A DNA stretch of 64,000 nt from Streptomyces sp. NBC_01235. Its GTDB lineage: Bacteria; Actinomycetota; Actinomycetes; Streptomycetales; Streptomycetaceae. Within the stretch, counting starts at the first letter, position 1; each line of letters begins with the position of its first letter. The DNA lies in contig NZ_CP108513.1 of the NCBI RefSeq assembly GCF_035989285.1, forward strand, positions 9,548,001-9,612,000. The letters run 5' to 3'. The position numbers and the translations under genes are program-made. Of this stretch, positions 50,389 through 58,672 are shown one piece after another. The notes below the pieces were generated by a model that saw nothing but the letters and a program-made list of their open reading frames with translations, was not told where the DNA came from and made no database searches.

Positions 50389-51501
50389 TCAGGCCGTCGG
50401 GCTGATGATGAAGTTGCTGAAGCCGCCGTTGCGTTCGGCGATCCCGCCGATGGCGTCGTTGACCTGCTCCAACGGGAACACCTGGTGCTCCAGCGGGCTC
50501 AGGTCCAGCAGACCGGCCCCCGCCATGTCGGCCATGACCTGCCCCTCGCCGGAGGTGAACCAGGCCGAGCCGATCAGGCGCAGCTGCTGGTCCATCATCC
50601 GGTGGATGTCGATCGGCAGATCACCTGCGACGGCGCCGATGTTGACCGCGATGCCGCCGCGTGCCATCGCCCGCATGCCGGCCCGGAAGGTCTCGTGCGG
50701 GGCGCCCGGACCGAGGGCGTCGACGTAGATGTCGGCGCCGTAGCCGTCGGTCTGCTCGTGGATCCACTCGTCGACCGGGCCGTCGTCGAGGGAGTGCAGG
50801 TTCAGACGGCCGCCCGCCAGCTTGCCGACCTGGTCCAGCAGGCCCTTGTCGCGGCCGGTGCCGTAGACGTGGGTCAGGCCGAGGGCGGGCGCGAGGAGCG
50901 CGGCGCCGATGCCGAGGGTGCCGCTGATGCCGTTGACCAGGACGGTCTTGCCCGGTCCGGCACCGGCCTTGCGCAGGGCCGAGTACATCGTGCCGAGGTA
51001 GCCGAAGCGGGCGGCGGCCTCGAAGGACAGCGAGTCCGGCAGCTTCACCAGGCTGTACGCCGGGGCCACCATGTACTCGGCGAGGCCGCCCTGGTAGCGG
51101 TCGAGCAGGTTCAGGGCGGTCGGGGAGAAGCCGAAGTACCCGGCGAAGGCGTAACTGGCGCAGTTGATCGAGTCGCCGCTGCGGCACGAGCGACAGGAGC
51201 CGCAGGAGCGGCCCGGGTTGACGTACACCCGGTCGCCGACCTCGACGCCTTCGACGCCCTCGCCGACCGCCTCGACGACCCCGGCCGGGTCCAGGCCGAA
51301 GATCGCCGGCAGGGTGGGGAGCGGGCTGTGCGGGAACCAGGTGGTCCACATGTTCAGGATGTTGGCGAGGTTCGGAACGATGTTGACGGCGTGGACGGCC
51401 ACGCGGACGTCACCACGGCCGGGCTCGGGAACGGGCAGTTCCTCGAGCTTCATCGGCTCGCCGACGTGGTGCATCCGCGCGGCTCGCATGGTCGCACTCA
51501 T
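50389..51501 (-). CDS. MDR-superfamily dehydrogenase with structural but no catalytic zinc ligands
   Basis: 370 aa from the ATG at 51501 (AGGAGACGCC before it). The structural zinc lobe has all Cys (GRSCGSCRSCRSGDSINC) and the cofactor region VNGISGTLGIGAALLA is present. The catalytic-zinc segment normally GxCxxD and GHE reads VNIVPNLANILN and GLDPAGVVEAVG, so Cys and His/Glu ligands are missing. It may be a quinone-reductase-like or non-zinc reductase. It is separated from the AMP-ligase by a hairpin and stands 28 nt before the GcdH-like gene. Confidence 0.78.
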   Translation of the reverse strand: MSATMRAARMHHVGEPMKLEELPVPEPGRGDVRVAVHAVNIVPNLANILNMWTTWFPHSPLPTLPAIFGLDPAGVVEAVGEGVEGVEVGDRVYVNPGRSCGSCRSCRSGDSINCASYAFAGYFGFSPTALNLLDRYQGGLAEYMVAPAYSLVKLPDSLSFEAAARFGYLGTMYSALRKAGAGPGKTVLVNGISGTLGIGAALLAPALGLTHVYGTGRDKGLLDQVGKLAGGRLNLHSLDDGPVDEWIHEQTDGYGADIYVDALGPGAPHETFRAGMRAMARGGIAVNIGAVAGDLPIDIHRMMDQQLRLIGSAWFTSGEGQVMADMAGAGLLDLSPLEHQVFPLEQVNDAIGGIAERNGGFSNFIISPTA

Positions 51502-51533
51502 GGCGTCTCCTCGGGTTGAGGGTAGGAGTGGGG

Positions 51534-51561
51534 GAGACGGCACCAACGGCGGTGCTGTCTC
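51534..51561 (-). terminator. Hairpin between the AMP-ligase and dehydrogenase genes
   Basis: 11-bp stem GAGACGGCACC/GGTGCTGTCTC (one wobble) with a 6-nt loop AACGGC, just downstream of the AMP-ligase stop at 51612. It likely ends or attenuates the P450 operon before the next unit. Confidence 0.55.
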
Positions 51562-51611
51562 TGGGAGTTGTGGAGTGATGAGCGGGGTCGAGCGGTTTCG
51601 CTGACGGGGAG

Positions 51612-53069
51612 TCAGTCGTTCAGCAGCGTCGTCAGCCGCGCACGCTGCAGTTTTCCGGTCGCCCCGCGCGGCAGTGCGGGTACGACGCACAGCCGCCGGG
51701 GCCACTTGTGCCGGGCGAGCCGGCCGTCGAGGTGACCGCGGACGTCGTCCAGGGTCGGGGTGCCGGTGTCGATGACGAGGAAGGCGGTCACGACCTCGCC
51801 CCAGACGGGGTCCGGCGCCCCCGACACCGCGACCTCGACGACCCCGGGGAAGTCGGCGAGCGCGTTCTCGACCTCGGCGGGGTCGACGTTCTCGCCGCCG
51901 GTGATGATGGTCTCCTTGAGCCGGCCGACGACCGTGAGGCGGCCCTCGTCGTCGAACCGTCCCCGGTCACCGCTGTGGAACCAGCCCTCCGTGTCGGTCA
52001 CCGGCACCGGCCCGGCGGCTGTCCAGTACACGGACGCCACCGACGGACCGCGCACCCAGATCTCACCGGGTGTGCCGACGGGCGCGGGAGCCCCGGTCGC
52101 GTCCACGACCGTCAGCTCGGCGTCCGGGACGGGGGAGCCCGTGGAGGTCGCCGGCTCGTCGGGCGCGGAGTAGGTGACCCCGGCGCTGGTCTCGGTCAGA
52201 CCGTAGGAGTTGACCACGCCGATCCCGACCGCCCGGAACTGCTCGCGGGTGGCGGTCTGGGCCGGTGAGCCACCGGACAGGATCCACCGCAGGGTGTCCA
52301 GGTCGCCGCCGGTGAAGCGGGGGTGGCGGGCCAGCAGGGCGGACATGGCGGGGACGGCGAAGGCGCAGGTGACCCGGTGGTCGCGGACCAGGTCGACGAA
52401 CAGGTCCGGGTCGAAGCGCGGGGCCAGGACGACCGTCCCGCGCCGCGCCCACGTGCACTGCGGCAGCCCGCCCAGGACGGCGACGTGCGCCAGCGGGGTG
52501 GAGACCAGCGCGGTGTCGTCCTCGTCGAAGGGCAGCCGAGCCAGGGCGCCCGCCATGCTCCGGAACAGGTTGTCGTGGGTGAGGGCGACGCCCTTGGGGC
52601 GGCCGGAGGTCCCGGACGTGAACGCGATGACCGCGATGTCGGAGCCGGCCGGGGGATCGGAGACCGGCGCCTCGGGACCCTCGTCCTCGGGATGCAGGTC
52701 CTCCCACGTCAGACGCTGGCCCGTGCCCGCCGGGAAGCCCTCGCCCGCGACCACCGCCGTCGGGGCGGTCTCCTCGCACACGACCGCGAGCTCGCCGCCC
52801 GTCACCTGCGGGTGCAGCGGGACGAGGACGGCTCCCATCCGCGTCACCGCGAACAGGGTGATCAGGGCCTCGGGCCGGGCCGTGCCCTGCATCACCACCC
52901 GGTCGCCCGCGCGCACCCCGTGCTTGTCGAGCCGGGCGACCGTGCGCCGGACCGCCAGGTCCAGCTCGGCGTAGGTCCAGGAGCGGGCCTCGAAGACGAG
53001 GGCGGGCCGGGAGCCCGCCTCGGCCGCGCTCGTCACGAGGTGAGCGCCGAACCAGGAGGTCGTGGTCAT
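51612..53069 (-). CDS. Acyl/aryl-CoA ligase (AMP-binding, ANL family)
   Basis: 485 aa from the ATG at 53069, coupled to the ferredoxin reductase stop. Adenylation motifs: FTSGTSGRPKGVALTHDN, the YGLTETSAGV acid/Thr motif, GWFHSGDRGRFDDEGRLTVVGR and the catalytic Lys in PRGATGKLQRARL. It activates a carboxylic acid with ATP and CoA. Length and the surrounding ring-cleavage genes suit an aromatic or short/medium aliphatic acid; the exact acid is unknown. Confidence 0.87.
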   Translation of the reverse strand: MTTTSWFGAHLVTSAAEAGSRPALVFEARSWTYAELDLAVRRTVARLDKHGVRAGDRVVMQGTARPEALITLFAVTRMGAVLVPLHPQVTGGELAVVCEETAPTAVVAGEGFPAGTGQRLTWEDLHPEDEGPEAPVSDPPAGSDIAVIAFTSGTSGRPKGVALTHDNLFRSMAGALARLPFDEDDTALVSTPLAHVAVLGGLPQCTWARRGTVVLAPRFDPDLFVDLVRDHRVTCAFAVPAMSALLARHPRFTGGDLDTLRWILSGGSPAQTATREQFRAVGIGVVNSYGLTETSAGVTYSAPDEPATSTGSPVPDAELTVVDATGAPAPVGTPGEIWVRGPSVASVYWTAAGPVPVTDTEGWFHSGDRGRFDDEGRLTVVGRLKETIITGGENVDPAEVENALADFPGVVEVAVSGAPDPVWGEVVTAFLVIDTGTPTLDDVRGHLDGRLARHKWPRRLCVVPALPRGATGKLQRARLTTLLND

Positions 53070-54319
53070 GACGGCACCTCCGCGGCCCGTCTCGCGCGGG
53101 CGAGCCCGCCCAGCGTCGTGCCCGTCAGCTCGTCGGCCAGGACCGGCGTCGGCCGATCGAGGAGCCGACGGGCCGCGAGATGCTCCGCGGGCCAGTCCAG
53201 CGTCTCGACGGCCACCAGCCTGCCCTCGCGGAAGGCGTACGCGGCGAGTCGTCCCGGGGTGTCGCCCGCCACCAGCCGGACCTCGTCGGAGGGCACGCGC
53301 AGCCCGGCGATCTGCAGCTTGACGGCACCCTGGTCGCTCCAGAACCACGGCAGGTTCTCGTACCGGGCGGGCTGCCCGGCGAGGCGCCGGCCGACGAGCG
53401 CGCCCTGGTCGGTGGCGTTCTGCACGGACTCCAGCCGGACCGGGCCGACCGCGTGCGGGTGGGGGTGGCGGGCGCAGTCGCCGACGGCGGAGACCCTCGG
53501 GTCGGTGACCGAGCGGAGCTGTTCGTCGACCAGCACACCGTCGTCCACGGCCAGGCCGGCGTCCCGCGCCAGCTCGTCCCTGGGGACGGCTCCGATGCCG
53601 TACACGACGAGGTCGGCGGGGAGGATCCCGGCCGAGGTCACGACCTGCCGGACCCGGTCCGTGCCCTCGACAGCGTGCACGGCCGTCCCGGTCAGGACGC
53701 GGACACCGGACTCCTCGTGCCGCTGCCGCAGGTGTTCCTGGAGCTGCGCGGAGACGGCCCGGCTCAGCAGCCGGTCGGCCAGCTCGACGACGGCCACCCG
53801 CGCGCCGCGGGCCCGGGCCACCTGGGCGAGTTCGAGCCCGATGAAGCCGCCGCCGACGACGACCACGTCACGGGCCGTCGCCAGCGCCCGGCCGACGGCC
53901 AGCGCGTCGTCGAGCGAGCGCAGGGCGTGGACGCCGGCCAGGTCGGCGCCGGGGACGGGCAGGGGCCGGTTGCGGGCGCCGGTGGCCAGCACCAGGTGGG
54001 AGTAGGGCACGCGTTTGCCGGCGCGGGTGCGGACCGTGCGGGCGGCGAGGTCCAGGGCGACCACGTCGTCGCCGAGCCGCAGGTCGATGTCCCGCTCGGC
54101 GTAGAAGGACTCCGGGACCAGGGAGACGCGCAGTTCGTCCGGCTCGGTGTGGGCCTTCTTGGACAACGGCGGCCGCTGGTACGGCAGATGGGGCTCGGCG
54201 GCGCACACGGTGACCGGGCCGGCGTAGCCGCAGGCGCGCAGGGTCGAGGCGACGCTGAAGCCGGCCTGCCCGCCGCCGACGACGACCACACCCGCGGTGC
54301 GCGTCGTACCTGTGCTCAT
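53066..54319 (-). CDS. FAD-dependent ferredoxin reductase of the P450 system
   Basis: 417 aa with two dinucleotide folds (VVVVGGGQAGFSVASTLRACG and VVVVGGGFIGLELAQVARARG), ATGARNRPLPVPG, and VYGIGAVPRDEL with VSAVGDCARHPHPHA. This is the oxygenase-type (BphA4/putidaredoxin reductase) family that passes electrons from NAD(P)H to a [2Fe-2S] ferredoxin. It overlaps the ferredoxin stop by 4 nt and the AMP-ligase start by 4 nt. Confidence 0.9.
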   Translation of the reverse strand: MSTGTTRTAGVVVVGGGQAGFSVASTLRACGYAGPVTVCAAEPHLPYQRPPLSKKAHTEPDELRVSLVPESFYAERDIDLRLGDDVVALDLAARTVRTRAGKRVPYSHLVLATGARNRPLPVPGADLAGVHALRSLDDALAVGRALATARDVVVVGGGFIGLELAQVARARGARVAVVELADRLLSRAVSAQLQEHLRQRHEESGVRVLTGTAVHAVEGTDRVRQVVTSAGILPADLVVYGIGAVPRDELARDAGLAVDDGVLVDEQLRSVTDPRVSAVGDCARHPHPHAVGPVRLESVQNATDQGALVGRRLAGQPARYENLPWFWSDQGAVKLQIAGLRVPSDEVRLVAGDTPGRLAAYAFREGRLVAVETLDWPAEHLAARRLLDRPTPVLADELTGTTLGGLARARRAAEVPS

Positions 54320-54639
54320 ACCTGCTCCTCGGGCACGTGGACCACCAGGCCGTCGAGGGCGTCGGAGAGCTGTACCTGGCAGCTGAGCCGGCTGGTGGGC
54401 CGGCGTTCGGCGGCGGTGAAGTCCAGCATCTCGTCCTCGACGTCGTTCGGCCCTCCCGCCAGCTCGGACTGGGCGGCGTCGACGTAGACGTGGCAGGTGG
54501 CGCAGGAGGCGTTGCCGCCGCACTCGGCGACGATGCCCTGGACGCCGTTCGAGACGGCCGCCTGCATGAGCACGGTCCCCGACGCGGCGGTGACCTTGCG
54601 TTCGGTCCCGTCGGGCAACTGGAAGATGACGGTGGGCAT
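54316..54639 (-). CDS. [2Fe-2S] ferredoxin (adrenodoxin/putidaredoxin type)
   Basis: 107 aa. Cluster ligands are visible as CGGNASCATC in IVAECGGNASCATCHVYVD and the fourth Cys in RLSCQVQLSDALDGL, with the family's acidic DVEDEMLDF helix for partner docking. It carries electrons from the reductase at 53066 to the P450 at 54663, which stands 23 nt upstream. Confidence 0.93.
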   Translation of the reverse strand: MPTVIFQLPDGTERKVTAASGTVLMQAAVSNGVQGIVAECGGNASCATCHVYVDAAQSELAGGPNDVEDEMLDFTAAERRPTSRLSCQVQLSDALDGLVVHVPEEQV

Positions 54640-54662
54640 GAAGTCCTCCCGATGGGGACGGC

Positions 54663-55895
54663 TCAGGCTGCTTGCCAGGTGACGTTCAGCGAGGTCGGCC
54701 CGCGGAACACCCAGCCGTCCAGGCGGCCCGCGGCGGAGCCGCTGTCGGATGCTGTCGCGCCCTCGGCGAGGCGGAGTCCCTTGAGGCGGCCGAAGACGAG
54801 GGGCCAGGCGATCGCGCTGACCTCGTGGCGCGCGACCCACGCGCCCATGCAGAAGTGCGGTCCGCCGCCGAAGGCGAGGTGCGGACGGTGCGGCCGGTCG
54901 AGGTCGAACTCGTCGGCCCGTTCGAACACCGACTCGTCCCGGTTGCCGGAGGCGATGACGAGGGCCACGCGGCTGCCGGCGGGGAGGGTCAGCCCGGCGA
55001 TCTCGTGGTCCTGGGTGAGCTGGCGCGGGTACATGCCGATCGGCGAGACCCAGCGGGCGGTCTCCTCGAACACCCGCTTCCAGCTCGACGGCTCCTTCAG
55101 GACCCGTTCCCGCACCTCGGGACGGTTCAGCAGCGCCCAGGCGCCGACGCCGAAGACGTCACGCGGCTCGTTGACACCTCCGCCGATGATGACCTTGACG
55201 TTGTTCTGGATCTCGGCGAGATCCACCGGCCCGGCCGCGTGGACCATGGAGGAGATCACCGAGCCGTCGGGCTCGCGCCGGGCGGCCTCGGCGGCCCGGG
55301 CCACCGCGTCCTCGATGGCCCGGGTGGCCCGCTCGGCGCGCAGCCAGATGTCGGGGTCGTCGGCGTAGTTGCTGTTGCCCGCCATCATCGCCCGCGACCA
55401 GTTGGCGACGTCCTCGGCGCTCGCGTCGCGCAGGCCCAGCACCAGGGCCAGGTTGGCGGCGACGAGCGGCTCGGCGAAGTCGGCCATCAGGTCGGCCTCG
55501 CCCCTGCCCGCGATCCGGTCGAGCAGTTCGTGCGCCGTGCGCTCGAAGGCGCCTGCCCACAGGTCGCGGACCTGGCGCGGACGGGTCGGCGGCTCCGCGG
55601 CGGACCGCAGACGCCGGTGGTTCGGGTCGTCCTCGCGGAGCATGTTCGGGCCGACCGTGCGCAGCAGCAGCGAGCCCTCCTCGCGCGAGCTGAACACCTC
55701 GGGGAGCTTCTCCGCCAGGACGATGTCCTCGTACCGGGTGAGCAGGTGCCGACCGACCGAGGGGACCCAGGCGAGCGGTGCGGTGCGGCGCAGCTCGGCG
55801 TAGGCGGGGTAGGGGTCGCGGCGCAGGTCGGCGAGGTCGAGGTCGACGACGGGCGCTCCGGGCGCCGCCGTCGTCACCGCGGGCACGGCGCTCAT
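54663..55895 (-). CDS. Cytochrome P450 with unusual I-helix
   Basis: 410 aa from the ATG at 55895 (coupled to the cupin stop). ExxR is in FEETARWVSP, the haem loop is AFGGGPHFCMGAWVARHE. The I-helix acid/alcohol pair, usually (A/G)GxxT, reads IIGGGVNEPRDVFG, so the Thr is Pro while Glu is kept. A class I redox pair follows in the operon. Bacterial P450s in such settings hydroxylate or O-demethylate aromatic compounds; formaldehyde release would match the nearby MscR gene. The substrate is inference. Confidence 0.9.
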   Translation of the reverse strand: MSAVPAVTTAAPGAPVVDLDLADLRRDPYPAYAELRRTAPLAWVPSVGRHLLTRYEDIVLAEKLPEVFSSREEGSLLLRTVGPNMLREDDPNHRRLRSAAEPPTRPRQVRDLWAGAFERTAHELLDRIAGRGEADLMADFAEPLVAANLALVLGLRDASAEDVANWSRAMMAGNSNYADDPDIWLRAERATRAIEDAVARAAEAARREPDGSVISSMVHAAGPVDLAEIQNNVKVIIGGGVNEPRDVFGVGAWALLNRPEVRERVLKEPSSWKRVFEETARWVSPIGMYPRQLTQDHEIAGLTLPAGSRVALVIASGNRDESVFERADEFDLDRPHRPHLAFGGGPHFCMGAWVARHEVSAIAWPLVFGRLKGLRLAEGATASDSGSAAGRLDGWVFRGPTSLNVTWQAA

Positions 55896-56431
55896 GCCGT
55901 GCCACCTGTGCCGCCTGCGCCGATCAGGACGAAGAACGCCGTGGCGGGCTCGGTGCCGTTGTTGCGCCAGGCGTGGCGTGTGGCGTTCTGCACGATGATG
56001 TCGCCGGGCCCCAGGACCGCGGTCTCGCCGCCGTCGAGGTCGAGGACCAGCTCGCCGGTGAGGACGACGCCGTAGTCGACGGTGGGCGTGGTGTGCATGC
56101 CCGGGTTGTCGGGCTCGAAGAGCTCGGCGAGACCGGGGCTGAACTCCAGCTGCTCCGCCGCCGCGGCGGCGGGGTCCCAGCTGGGGTCGGCGTAGACACT
56201 GGCCGGCGCGAAGGTGACGGTCAGCGCGACCGTCTCGCCCGGCGCGGGCACGAAGGACTTCAGGGATGCCGTCGGGTCGGCCGACGGGACGGCGGGAGCC
56301 GCCGTGTTCCACACGAGGGAGCGGGCGAAGCCGGGGGTGTGCACGGACTGATTGGTGCGCGGCGGCTCGCCGTCACTGACGATCACGGGCTTCCCGCTCG
56401 GGCTGACACCGGTGACGACACGACGGACCAT
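55892..56431 (-). CDS. Cupin-domain protein
   Basis: 179 aa. The double-stranded beta-helix segment TPTVDYGVVLTGELVLDLDGGETAVLGPGDIIVQNATRHAWRNNGTEPATAFFVLIGA has only one clear metal-ligand His (RHAW), and the first motif has Tyr/Asp instead of HxH, so metal binding is uncertain. It may be a binding protein or an atypical cupin enzyme. First gene of the P450 operon, with a MarR-type site about 38 nt upstream. Confidence 0.8.
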   Translation of the reverse strand: MVRRVVTGVSPSGKPVIVSDGEPPRTNQSVHTPGFARSLVWNTAAPAVPSADPTASLKSFVPAPGETVALTVTFAPASVYADPSWDPAAAAAEQLEFSPGLAELFEPDNPGMHTTPTVDYGVVLTGELVLDLDGGETAVLGPGDIIVQNATRHAWRNNGTEPATAFFVLIGAGGTGGTA

Positions 56432-56468
56432 GATTCTCTCCCTTGAGAAACCAACCTACTGTTAGATG

Positions 56469-56489
56469 CTTGACGGTAAAGGTTCTAAC
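56469..56489. promoter_or_regulatory. MarR-type site A before the cupin-P450 operon
   Basis: CTTGACGGTAAAGG followed by TTCTAAC. It matches site B (58636) at 18 of 21 positions and has the same orientation and nearly the same distance to its minus-strand gene. On the minus strand a TTTACC -35 overlaps it, with TAGGTT 16 nt further. Confidence 0.65.
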
Positions 56490-56559
56490 TGTTTTTCGAC
56501 GGTCGTGCTGCGGCGGCTCCGAGCACGACTCCTGTGGTGGACCGGTTCCCCGGGCCCGG

Positions 56560-57102
56560 TCATTCCGCGGGCGGGGTCTCCTGGTTGACCAGCGTACGCA
56601 GGAGATGCACCAGTTCACTGAGCTGGTCGTCGCGCAGGACGCCCGTCCAGGCCCGCTCGCGCTTCGTCTGGGCCTCGATGGCCAGCCGCAGGGTCTGGCG
56701 GCCCTCCGCGGTGAGCTCGACGACCAGCTGACGGCGGTCGGTCTCGACCCGCTCGCGGGTGACGAGGCCGCGGCTCTCCAGGGTCGCCAGCGCGCTGGAG
56801 ATGCTGGCCCGGGTGGATCCGGAGACCCGGCCGATGTCCTGCTGGCCGAGCGGTCCGTAGACCCACAGGGCGTTCAGGATCCTGAAGCCCGCCCAGGTCA
56901 GGCCCAGCGGCCGGTGGACGTGCTTCTCGAAGTCCTTGGTCAGCCGGGCTTCGAGGCGGGTGAGGTCGGTGACCATCTCGATCGCGTCGAGGTCCCGGGG
57001 ATCGGTCGTGCCCAGCTCACGATGCTGGTGGCGCAGCAGTTCCGAGAACTCCCGGGTCCGGCTCGTACTCGAGGTCTCCGGTTCGCGCACGGTGTCCGTC
57101 AC
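56560..57102 (-). CDS. MarR-family regulator
   Basis: 180 aa from the GTG at 57102 after GGGAG. Winged helix core: FRILNALWVYGPLGQQDIGRVSGSTRASISSALATLESRGLVTRERVETDRRQLVVELTAEGRQ. It lies 34 nt after the FAH hydrolase gene in the same direction and is probably co-transcribed with it. The two matching sites at 56469 and 58636 frame its neighbours, which makes it the likely repressor of the whole ring-cleavage/P450 block with an aromatic inducer. Confidence 0.87.
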   Translation of the reverse strand: MTDTVREPETSSTSRTREFSELLRHQHRELGTTDPRDLDAIEMVTDLTRLEARLTKDFEKHVHRPLGLTWAGFRILNALWVYGPLGQQDIGRVSGSTRASISSALATLESRGLVTRERVETDRRQLVVELTAEGRQTLRLAIEAQTKRERAWTGVLRDDQLSELVHLLRTLVNQETPPAE

Positions 57103-57136
57103 GTCTCCCACCCTTCCTTCTCCGGCCTCGCCGGTG

Positions 57137-57985
57137 TCAGCCGCCGACGACCGGATTGACCATAGTGCCCACACCCGTGACCTCGGTCCGCAGGACCTTG
57201 CCCTCGGTGAGGTACAGCCGCGGGGTGCGGCGGACCCCGCAGCCGGCCGGGGTGCCGGTGAAGATCAGGTCACCGGGCTCGAACGTCACCCGCTTCGACA
57301 GCCAGGCGATCAGCTCGGGCACGCTGAAGATCAGGTCCGAGGTGCGGCCCCGCTGCACCTCGAGGTCGTCGACCCAGCCGGCCACCTCGATGTCGTCGGG
57401 GTCGGCGAACTCGTCGAGCGTCACCAGGTACGGGCCGATCGGGCTGAAGGTGTCGTACGACTTCGGCAGCGTGAACTGGTTGATCGGCTTGCGCCACTGC
57501 TCCTTGCGGTCGCTGATGTCCTGACCGGCGGTGACACCGGCCACGTGGGACCAGGCGTCGGCCTCGGAGATGTTCTTGCCCTCCTTGCCCATGACGACCA
57601 CGAGCTCCGCCTCGAAGTCGACCTTGTCGTACCGAGCCTGCACCACGACCGAGTCGTACGGGCCGACCACCGACGAGGCGAACTTGGCGAACACCGACGG
57701 CTCGTCCGGCACGGGAAGGCCGGACTCCTCGGCGTGCGCGCGGTAGTTCAGGGCGACGCCGATGGCTTTGTACGGCTTGGCGACCCGGCCCAGGTCGTGC
57801 TGGTCGAACGGCTTCCAGTCGGCGTCGTCGGCGCGCTCGGCGATCGCGCGCAGCTCGTCGTGGAGGGCGAGGTCGGACAGCACCTCCAGGCGCGGCTCGA
57901 TCGCTCCCTTGCTGGCGTCCGCGATGTCGAGGGCGCGGTCGTCACGGACGACGACGGGGCGCCCGGCGAGGTTGGCGAGCTTCAT
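57137..57985 (-). CDS. Fumarylacetoacetate hydrolase-family protein
   Basis: 282 aa. Metal ligands of the FAH fold are visible: Glu-x-Glu in KVDFEAELVVVMGKEGKNIS and Asp in GVTAGQDISDR, with KSYDTFSPIGPYL and the catalytic TGTPAGCGV. Such enzymes hydrolyse acylpyruvates or hydrate/decarboxylate meta-cleavage products. With the BphC-type dioxygenase and aldehyde dehydrogenase nearby it probably processes the ring-opened acid. It overlaps the CMD gene stop by 4 nt. Confidence 0.87.
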   Translation of the reverse strand: MKLANLAGRPVVVRDDRALDIADASKGAIEPRLEVLSDLALHDELRAIAERADDADWKPFDQHDLGRVAKPYKAIGVALNYRAHAEESGLPVPDEPSVFAKFASSVVGPYDSVVVQARYDKVDFEAELVVVMGKEGKNISEADAWSHVAGVTAGQDISDRKEQWRKPINQFTLPKSYDTFSPIGPYLVTLDEFADPDDIEVAGWVDDLEVQRGRTSDLIFSVPELIAWLSKRVTFEPGDLIFTGTPAGCGVRRTPRLYLTEGKVLRTEVTGVGTMVNPVVGG

Positions 57986-58590
57986 GCGACTTCTTCTTCC
58001 TTCTGGTCGGCGGGCCGGTCGGCAGGCCGGGGGAGGGGCAGGGCGAGCCCGCCCTCCACCTGGACGCCGAGTGTGTTGATGACGGTGGCGATGGTGAGGT
58101 ACTGGCCGACGGTGTAGAGGACGTCGATGACCTGCTCGACGCTCAGGTGGTCGGTCAGCCGGCCCCACAGCTCGTCGTCCACGCCCTGGCGGTCCAGGAG
58201 GGAGTCGGTGGCGGCGAGCAGTACCCGGTCGAGCTCGTCCAGCCCGTCCCAGTCGCCGTTGACGGCGGCCAGGATGGTGTCGTCGGCGAGCCCGGCGCGG
58301 CGGGCGATCCGTACGTGCTGGTCCCACTCGTAGGCGGCCCGGGCGCGGGCCGCGATCCGGAGGATCATCAGCTCCCGGGACGGCAGCGGCAGGGTGTTCT
58401 TCCCCAGCACGTGGTTGCCGAAGACGATGAAGCGGCGCAGCGCGTCCTCGTGGTGCGCCAGGGTCGCCCAGATCGTGTAGATCCGGCCGTCCTGATCGCG
58501 GTACGGCGCCAGCGACGCCAGTGTCTTCTCGTGCAGCTCGCCCTCGTCGCGGGGTCGCACGCGGGCCTTCTCGGGCACTTCTCCCGACAT
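57982..58590 (-). CDS. Carboxymuconolactone decarboxylase/AhpD-fold protein
   Basis: 202 aa helical protein with the CMD core LMILRIAARARAAYEWDQHVRIARRAGLADDTILAAV (Glu and His conserved) and no CxxC pair, so it is of decarboxylase rather than peroxidase type. In aromatic pathways the family acts on lactones or ring-opened acids. First gene of the minus-strand run CMD, FAH, MarR, divergent from the dioxygenase at 58673, with MarR site B between them. Confidence 0.82.
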   Translation of the reverse strand: MSGEVPEKARVRPRDEGELHEKTLASLAPYRDQDGRIYTIWATLAHHEDALRRFIVFGNHVLGKNTLPLPSRELMILRIAARARAAYEWDQHVRIARRAGLADDTILAAVNGDWDGLDELDRVLLAATDSLLDRQGVDDELWGRLTDHLSVEQVIDVLYTVGQYLTIATVINTLGVQVEGGLALPLPRPADRPADQKEEEVA

Positions 58591-58635
58591 CGTCAGACCT
58601 CCTCGGCTCGATGGCGTCAACGTATTCGTATGAGT

Positions 58636-58656
58636 CTTGACCGTCAAGGGTCTAAC
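58636..58656. promoter_or_regulatory. MarR-type site B in the divergent promoter region
   Basis: CTTGACCGTCAAGG followed by GTCTAAC; the first part is an inverted repeat CTTGAC-N-GTCAAG. Minus-strand TTGACG overlaps it and TACGTT stands 17 nt further as -10 for the CMD gene; the dioxygenase start is 17 nt downstream on the other side. Confidence 0.65.
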
Positions 58657-58672
58657 AAATATCGTCCTTGCC

